Part shown: positions 57,401-64,000 of the stretch, piece by piece
Position numbering within the stretch: the stretch's first letter is position 1
Layout: each line of letters begins with the position of its first letter
Assembly (NCBI GenBank): GCA_003991915.1
Contig: RQTK01000152.1
Location: 397,823-461,822, forward strand
From: Elysia chlorotica
Lineage: Eukaryota > Mollusca > Gastropoda > Plakobranchidae
DNA: 64,000 nt
Direction of reading: 5' to 3'
Translations under genes and position numbers: made by a program
Notes under the pieces: model-generated
The model's database searches: none
Told to the model about the DNA's origin: nothing
Seen by the model: the letters and a program-made list of their open reading frames with translations, nothing else

Positions 57401-60400
57401 ATAGAATAAAGCACTAACTTTGTGCCAGTTAGCAGTAGGTTAATGGACATGAACAAGCAAAGTCCTAATGAAAAATAGGTCTAAAAATTAGAAATTTAAA
57501 ATTGAATGATATCTTCCGCAGGAGTGGGGTGTCACGCGCTTGACATTTGAGCAAGACCCAGAGCCTATTTGGCAGGACAGGGACATCAAGGTGAAGGATC
57601 TGTGTCAAAGTCGAGGTGTGGAATGCATCGAAAAAGTTAGCCACACCCTATGGGACCCCCACAGGTGAGTTTTCGAATTGGAGTACATTGTCTTCTTATT
57701 TCTCAAAAGAATTGTGTTTGCTATGGTTTTAGGTTCCAAAATTCTCTGTTTTTTACAAGTGATTAAGTTACTTTAAGAGTACCAGTTGCAGCATTTAAAT
57801 AATGTAATAGCAGAGAATATAATTAATAACAAATGAATCATGCAAGGATACCTCTTTTTCAGCATTATCCTCTCCTTGTAAATATTGCCCTCTTTTTTTT
57901 ATACCCAGTGTTACTTTTTGGGGTAATATTGTTAGGATATTTTAGCAGGATTTAGATTAATCATATTGGAACATTTTATTACCTTATGACTGTTGCGAGT
58001 TCAGTGTTTTCTTATGAGGTTTAATCCTGTTTATTGGTTTTTAGTTATAAAAATCTTTTTTTTTTAAATTCTTACAGGATCATAGAAGAAAATGGTGGCC
58101 ATCCTCCTCTTACTTTTGCTGCTTTCAACCAAGTGGCAGAAATAGTTGGACTTCCAGATAAGCCTGTGCCCAATCCTGATTTTCAAGGAATTGCTTTGCC
58201 TTTTATTGCAGATCATGACCAAAAATATGGCATACCATCTCTCAGCAGTCTAGGTTTGGATTACTTTTAAATTGCTCATTTACAAATTTAAAATATATAG
58301 TGATTATGTAAAGAACATTATTTTATGTTAGTCTTGCATATTATTGTTAAAAAGTATTGCACACCCATGAAACAACTATAGAATCAGGATAGGCTGCATG
58401 TAAAAAAATACTTGTGGGATGAATTAAAAAAAAAAAAAGAAAAAAAATGCGAATGCGTTTTTAACCAGTTTTCCAACACAAATAGCCATGGGAATTCCAC
58501 AGAGTAAAAGAAACAATTGTCCTTTTTTCCTATTAAAAAAAATAGAGAGAAAATTGTAAAAAAGCGTTTTGTGTAATCACCTTCATTAAAACAAAAAATA
58601 TTTTGTCTTCAATTTATTATCCTGAAATCTTATATTATTAATTCAGCTAATCTGTTCATTAAAAATTTTTGTCTAAAGAAATATACATTTGTCTTTCATT
58701 GTTTAACATGTTTGTCCTAATAACGGATCAGACAAAAGAAAACAAAAATAAGATTTTTTTCCTTAAATCACAATTGAAGGCGTGGAGCCAGAGTCCAAAG
58801 AGCAGGCTAGCCCATGCTGTCGTTACTTGGGTGGAGAAACCAAGGCTTTGAAACTTCTGTTGTCCCGATTGGAGAATGAGAAAAGGGTAAGATTTTTTTT
58901 ATTGTAAAATATTTTAGGGTGCAAGCTTTAGTTGTTTTTTTTCATTTGTGGACTAATTGGCTTTTGTCTCTGTGCGCCCAATTCACCCCAATTTTTTTGC
59001 CTTGAACCATTGAGCCCGGGATTAGAGCAATCTCTTATTTTACCTTTCCCGACTGGATTAAAGTCCACTCTAACTTCGGAGTTCAACGGTAGATAAATAG
59101 ACTCGACCAGATGTAACCCATATCCATTTCTGATTCCAAATCAAGTGTTTATTTTCTTTGTTTAATATTTTTTTTTCAAGTTATTGTTGATTTATGGACT
59201 CAGAGTCAAGATAATACAAGTTTTTTTTATCAGCCTTTGTTTTATGTGAGAGCCCAAATCACTATTTCTTGAATTGAAGGCCTAGTCGGACCCCTAACAC
59301 CCCCTCTGAAAGCTTGGACTCTCCTCTTTGTAGCGCAGGTATTGTCCTAGTTCTTCAGGCTAGCAGTTAAAAATAGCATAATTCTGTGAGCACATCGTAA
59401 CGATTGTGGTCTGCTCTAACCACTCTGATTGCCTAAGCTTGTTTTAGGCCTCTCTGGGCATGCGCACATGCTTCATTGTTGGGTATTGTAAACATCTGTA
59501 TCTAGGCCTACAGGTTGAATGAATGAAAACATTTTTTTTTTTTTTAATAACGTTTTTTTATTCATTTTTCACAACAAAGCTATTTCACATAAGGACATAT
59601 TACAGATCATTGTATACAAATAATATCGACATTTCATATAGGTATGTATTAAAACCAAGACAAAATAAAAAATAAAACAAAAGAAAAACCATTTATCTAA
59701 GTAAGTATTTAAGACAGGCCAAAAAAATAAACTACAGGCCTACAGGTTGAATGAATGAAAACATGACTTTTCGGGTCTCTGTAGACAAAGGCAACGCAGA
59801 ATGATTGTGTGTTCTAACACAGGTCTAAATCTCTAAGTGTGTAGATTTAGTATAGCGTCCTTATGTCCACAGGTCCATTACTGTGTGTCTTGTCTTCGGT
59901 AAGATGCGATGTAGATCTATCTTGCAGCTCGCACATTTTTAAAATTTCTTTTCTATTCACAACATGACCTATCTTCTAGTTCTAGACACAGTGGCGTTCT
60001 TTGGACATCAGACATTGGCTTGTCTAGCCTGTACAAAGTTTATTACATTTTGCAAGGTGATCTACTAGTCTAATACAGTCATAACCCGCTGCCTTTTTGT
60101 ACGAAGAATTAGTATTTATGTCATATTGGGTTGGAAACATGTCAAATTACAAGAATGAAGCATTAACTTGTCAAATTAAGCAAAGATATACAAGAGGCAA
60201 TTAAAAGAGATTTATGCGGACTTTTAAAAATATGTACAATTAAGGGAAATTTTGAATTATCAGATGTCGAAATTAAGTAGAGTGCACTGCAGATGTGACC
60301 AAGCACTTCTTTTCTTTTTTTTTTGCATAGGTATAAAAAGCTATCAATATCTAGATCTAGATCTAGCTCTTATTTCTGATTTTGTTGCTCATTGTTCATT

Positions 60401-62639
60401 GTAAAACTTAGTAGCGCAGTAACTGCCTGTCTTCCTTTATTTTATATATACGAAAAATTCTAAAATCTGGATCCATACATCTCACTTTCAACCTTTGAAA
60501 ATTTATTTTGTTTATTTAGATGTTGTGAAACTCAATGTTTAGGTGTAGATCTAGGCTGGTTGAAGTGTGTGATCAATTTGATGATGTTTTTTTTTTTATC
60601 TATATCTATACATTATGGCTTTAGATACATTCAAAATTTTGGCTTTGAGTTAGTTATTGTTTCTTGTGTCTCTAATAACATAGTTTTCAGGACGTAGATT
60701 TTTCACTCACAAGGTCCTAGTAGTGAATGGTCAATAGGCCTATAGTCAATTTACTAGATTCCAAGAAAGAATCATTTCAATAACGTGGAACTGGAAGGAA
60801 AAAAAATTAATTGGCTCTCCACCTCATTTCTATAGACACATTTTATAATATGAATCAGAGCATTAATGTTGTTTTTTTTCTTTTTTCAATTTGTTTAATT
60901 TTTTAAAACTTTATTTTAGGGAAGCTGGTGTGCTGACAACTCTTTAATTTACTGACTAGTTGATATTTTCTTAATGGTAATTTACTGACGTAAGGGGCAT
61001 AACTACAATTTTTCTATATATACCGATGTTCTTAAATTTGTTGCCACACTTTTCTCAAATAAGACAAAATTATGAAAAAAAAAAAGATTTATAAAGAAGA
61101 TTGGATACACTTTCTTACGATATACACCTAATTCGTCCTTGACACATTTATGGTATAAGAAATATTTATTAAAAAAAAGAAAAGTCAAAATTTTTTGCAA
61201 AAAGATCATTTTTTCTTGCACAGCAAGTGGTTTTTTTTTGGTGAATTTTTGTGTTATCTGGTGAATTTTGTGTGTTTTCATTTTTGTTTTACTTGCCATT
61301 AGATACATGGGGAACAATCTATTCACAGAATTTTTAAAAAGTAAGCTGCGAGGATCAGACAAATTCATAATTTGTTTTAGCGCTTGCAATCTCCTCAGTA
61401 TCAGAGTCTATCTAGTATATCTATGTCTAGATCTTTGGTTGCATTGTTCCTGTCACCTATATCACCACTTGTATCTTCTGGATCTACTTCAATATCTTTT
61501 TCTCCATTCTCTCCTTCTTCCTCATCTACAGGATTAGATCTTTCTTCACCATTTTCATCTTCAAGACTAACAATCTGAGTAAGATGAGCAAGAAAAAGGA
61601 GAGCCATTTCGCGATGATCTAAATCTTTATTGATAGCGGTATTTTGCGAGCTGTAAACTGAAACTGAATGTTGGAACTTCTAGTGATCGAACGAAACCTG
61701 TTCTTTTACGGATGCAATGGCGTTTACGTTTATTCTGTATTTTCAATGTGTATGCCGAGCAAATTTAATATCAGATGTGTTTACTTTAGCCGGAAAAATA
61801 CACAGTTGATCAGTGTTTTTGTAAAGATCGTAACCCTGCAACCACATTATATTTTCTAAAGCGGTAAAGGGCTATCAAAAGTAAAACTCTTCGTTGACGA
61901 TGTTTAAATCTTTTTTTTTCCAGAAGAAAATTATTTAAAGCTGCCAATCCGTACACAAAATGTGTATGCCAAACTCGTTTCTTCCCGGACGTAATGAAGA
62001 TCAGAGGGCAATGGCGGGCGCTCTTCTCTTTACGACTTTTGATAGAAAGTTTGAAATTATTATTTTACTAAGTGCATGGCTTCTTTTGCAACCATTAGGT
62101 TTTTTTGAAGGTCTATGAAAAGTCCAGAATTTTTTTTTAAACTATGAAATAGCAAGCACTGATTGTGAAATGTGTCAGTAAACATGAATGTAATGAATGA
62201 ACTGCTACATTATAGTTTTGAATGTGCCAATTTGATATGTTTCAGGCATTTGCTCTTGATCTTAGTCTACCCAATCAGTTATATCCTGATCTGGTTGGCA
62301 TGCCTATGAGTCTGTCCCCTCACCTGCGCTTTGGCAGTTTATCGATCAGAAAGTTGTACTGGGCACTGCGCTGCTCTTACGCTCAGGTAAATTATGGATA
62401 ACTTTGTCATCATCGTTCAAACCTTTTCGGATGGTCAGAGTTGATAATAAAAAAGCAACAAAAAACATCTGTACCATTTATCTCAGAGAGTAATGTTGGT
62501 TAATATGAAGGGGGAACCCGTTGTACCAAGACTTGAATTTTGTAAGATTTAAAAAAAAATCCAACATTATGACCAGAACTTAGGCAAGGTTAATTAAAGA
62601 AGCGGAGATGTTATAATATCTCTCTCTCTCTCTCTCCCT

Positions 62640-62692
<53 letters not shown>

Positions 62693-64000
62693 CAAATTTA
62701 AGTTGTTCCATCTCCTCTCTTTATCCACAAATTAAGTTTCTTTTTCTTTCTCTCTCTCCTCTAGTCCTCTCTAAGTCCCCCCCCCCTCCCCCCTCCTCAG
62801 TTTGACATATGATACCTTCAGATTTTTTACATTTGTTACAAAGTTAGGAAATATATCTTTCATGTAAATCATCTAAAAACCTGGCACAAAATTCCTATTT
62901 TAAGTTTGAACTTGAATGAGATAGTAAAAAATATTCATGCAAATACAAATTCTGAACTTTAGGGTATCAACATAAATTTCAAACAGATATTTTTTCACTT
63001 TTCTAGAGCTTTATAATGACAAAATAAATTTATATTAACTTTGAAATTTTCACTAAACTGTTTAAGGTTGAAATATTGAGATAAAGTCAAAATTGGGCAT
63101 GGGTGCAAATAAGTTCAGACAATTTGATTAGGGCTCACATGCATGTCTATGTTATACTTTTGATTCTTTTGAATACCTTCTTTGCAAAATAAAATTGCTT
63201 TAATTTTACTCTGATATGTCTTCAAAGATCCACCCCAATAGCCCCATTCCTGCTTCAATAACCAGCCAGCTGGTTTGGAGAGAGTACTTTTACTGCATGT
63301 CGGTGAACAATCCAAAGTACAACTGCATGGAAGGCAATCCCATTTGTCTTAAGATCAACTGGTACAATGATGAGGAAAAGTTCAAGTGTTGGAAAGAGGT
63401 TATTTTTCAAAATTAATTGTCATTGTCCACAAACCTTTGATTGTGCCTCAGTTGAGCTTAACTAGCTTTTAACTATTTGCAAAAAAAAAAAAAAAATGAG
63501 TTCCTTGTACTGAAATAATTTCTATATACCTATGTAATGATGAAAGAGAGAGAGAGAGACAACAATCTGGTATTATTTACCAATTTCTTAATAAAGGCCT
63601 TCATATAAACTTGCAGGTCTGAAAAAATTAATCAGAATTTTTTATCTGATGTGTCAATATATTGTTTCTGGGCCAACATGATGAGATGTGTCGATTTGAC
63701 ATAGCCCATGATGAAGTTTAATTTGTTTTTAATTTTTTTTTAAATCTTGATGTACCACATCATTTTTTAATGATGTCAAAATTACAAGTAGAAGATCTGC
63801 CACTTTACCTGAAAGATTATGATATCAAGTGTGAAATATACCTCAGGCATTGAATATTGTTGATAAACTATTTAAAATACAAAATTTCCTTAGGGTCGCA
63901 CTGGTTTCCCCTGGATCGATGCTTGTATGAGGCAGCTTGTGCAAGAAGGTTGGATTCATCATGTATGCCGACATGCCGTGTCATGCTTTCTTACCAGAGG
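54046..64000 (+). CDS. cry1: Cryptochrome, Drosophila-type / light-receptor type (partial, eight exons, runs off the window)
   Basis: FAD-binding blue-light receptor of the photolyase/cryptochrome family. Coding exons: 54046-54223, 54727-54866, 57522-57664, 58078-58253, 58780-58886, 62246-62386, 63228-63398 and 63894 onward. All phases agree and give 387 residues without a break; the full protein should be about 530-560. The N-terminal photolyase domain starts [17 protein letters not shown] (residues 25-41). KVSHTLWDP is at 144-152, [15 protein letters not shown] in exon 6, [15 protein letters not shown] at 312-326 and the FAD-site segment [17 protein letters not shown] at 371-387. WFRHGL, SHTLWDP and CMSVNNP resemble insect CRY/L-Cry more than vertebrate CRY. 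W340 corresponds to the outer electron-transfer Trp (W342) of Drosophila CRY. His379 is retained where Drosophila CRY has Asn. The other chain Trps and the C-tail lie beyond the window. Confidence 0.93.
54412..54474 (+). repeat. (TTA)n microsatellite in cry intron 1
   Basis: About 19 TTA units with TTG and TAC interruptions. Confidence 0.95.
54727..54866 (+). CDS. cry1: cry exon 2
   Basis: Acceptor TCAACAG. Encodes [20 protein letters not shown] and [19 protein letters not shown]. The donor GTTTTC is weak but phase 0 fits exon 3. Confidence 0.88.
55260..55370 (-). mobile_element. tRNA-like SINE head in cry intron 2
   Basis: On the minus strand: GGCCGTAAAGATAGCTCAGT and AGGTCCAAGGTTCAAATC, matching A and B boxes of a pol III promoter. 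The GC-richer DNA to about 55850, open in several frames at once, may belong to the same or another element. Confidence 0.6.
56603..57031 (-). pseudogene. Non-LTR retrotransposon polymerase C-terminus in cry intron 2
   Basis: The minus-strand frame of 142 residues contains [47 protein letters not shown] and [19 protein letters not shown]. The L-Q-W-Y-G-H-V-x-R and G-R-P-R-x-x-R/W pattern is the C-terminal part of LINE ORF2 proteins. Only this 3' fragment is present, antisense to cry. Confidence 0.8.
57522..57664 (+). CDS. cry1: cry exon 3
   Basis: Acceptor CTTCCGCAG. Encodes [20 protein letters not shown] and [11 protein letters not shown]. Donor GTGAGT, phase 2. Confidence 0.92.
58078..58253 (+). 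CDS. cry1: cry exon 4
   Basis: Acceptor TTCTTACAG. Encodes [20 protein letters not shown] to IPSLSSLG. Donor GTTTGG, phase 1. Confidence 0.92.
58780..58886 (+). CDS. cry1: cry exon 5
   Basis: Acceptor CAATTGAAG. Encodes [20 protein letters not shown] and [16 protein letters not shown]; the GGET-AL block is conserved in the family. Donor GTAAGA, phase 0. Confidence 0.88.
58887..62245. other. cry intron 5 (3.4 kb)
   Basis: AT-rich. A minus-strand frame at 61401-61607 ([20 protein letters not shown], then strongly acidic) has protein-like composition and may be a fragment of a transposase gene or a nested exon. No splice or family support. Confidence 0.4.
62246..62386 (+). CDS. cry1: cry exon 6
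   Basis: Acceptor ATGTTTCAG. Encodes [18 protein letters not shown] and [19 protein letters not shown]. Donor GTAAAT, phase 0. Confidence 0.92.
62617..62692 (+). repeat. (CT)n microsatellite in cry intron 6
   Basis: CT run with CCTCCC interruptions. Confidence 0.95.
63228..63398 (+). CDS. cry1: cry exon 7
   Basis: Acceptor GTCTTCAAAG. Encodes [20 protein letters not shown] and [19 protein letters not shown]. Donor GTTATT, weak, phase 0. Confidence 0.9.
63894..64000 (+). CDS. cry1: cry exon 8 (truncated by the window end)
   Basis: Acceptor TTTCCTTAG. Encodes [20 protein letters not shown] and [15 protein letters not shown]. Continues beyond 64000. Confidence 0.92.

Overview
This window is animal nuclear DNA, almost certainly from a gastropod mollusc. 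The reasons are amidated neuropeptide precursors of lophotrochozoan type, a light-receptor-type animal cryptochrome split by GT-AG introns, tRNA-derived SINEs with a mollusc-like tail, decayed non-LTR retrotransposons, and very abundant trinucleotide, tetranucleotide and minisatellite arrays. Coding density is low, and most long open frames are simple-repeat translations. Three N runs (15340-15349, 38939-38940, 47862-48197) mark assembly gaps.

Layout. 1-4 kb: the 3' end of a plus-strand gene (an Ig-like exon, then a short terminal exon) whose intron holds SINEs and a 3-kb minisatellite. 4-17 kb: no convincing gene; SINEs, a triplicated AT-rich unit, an 11-copy 60-bp array and microsatellites. 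17.4-19.4 kb: a complete two-exon neuropeptide precursor with 15 amidated -PRFLamide peptides, related to Mytilus inhibitory peptide. 19.4-27 kb: a dense run of unrelated microsatellites and minisatellites. 27.2-28.1 kb: the terminal exon of a second neuropeptide precursor, EFLamide-type (protostome TRH-like). 28-32.5 kb: duplications and inverted repeats only. 32.6-34.6 kb: a tandem segmental duplication carrying two partial copies of the last exon of an alpha-L-fucosidase gene on the minus strand. 36-38.9 kb: two decayed LINE fragments. 38.9-40.9 kb: a tandem array whose core is the 5' half of U6 snRNA; a separate U6 3' half lies at 44.74 kb. 45.07-45.59 kb and 51.05-53.64 kb: two small spliced genes I cannot name. 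54.0 kb to the end: eight exons of a Drosophila-type (type I, light-receptor) cryptochrome that runs off the window.

How parts may work together. The two neuropeptide loci are on the same strand 8 kb apart. No signal-peptide exon was found for the second, and its acceptor phase matches the donor of the first gene's signal exon, so one leader spliced to two alternative terminal exons is possible. Palindromes containing CACGTG E-boxes lie upstream of the cryptochrome gene and could mean clock control. The most unusual structure is the U6-derived array, whose units also sit exactly at the junction of the fucosidase-exon duplication.
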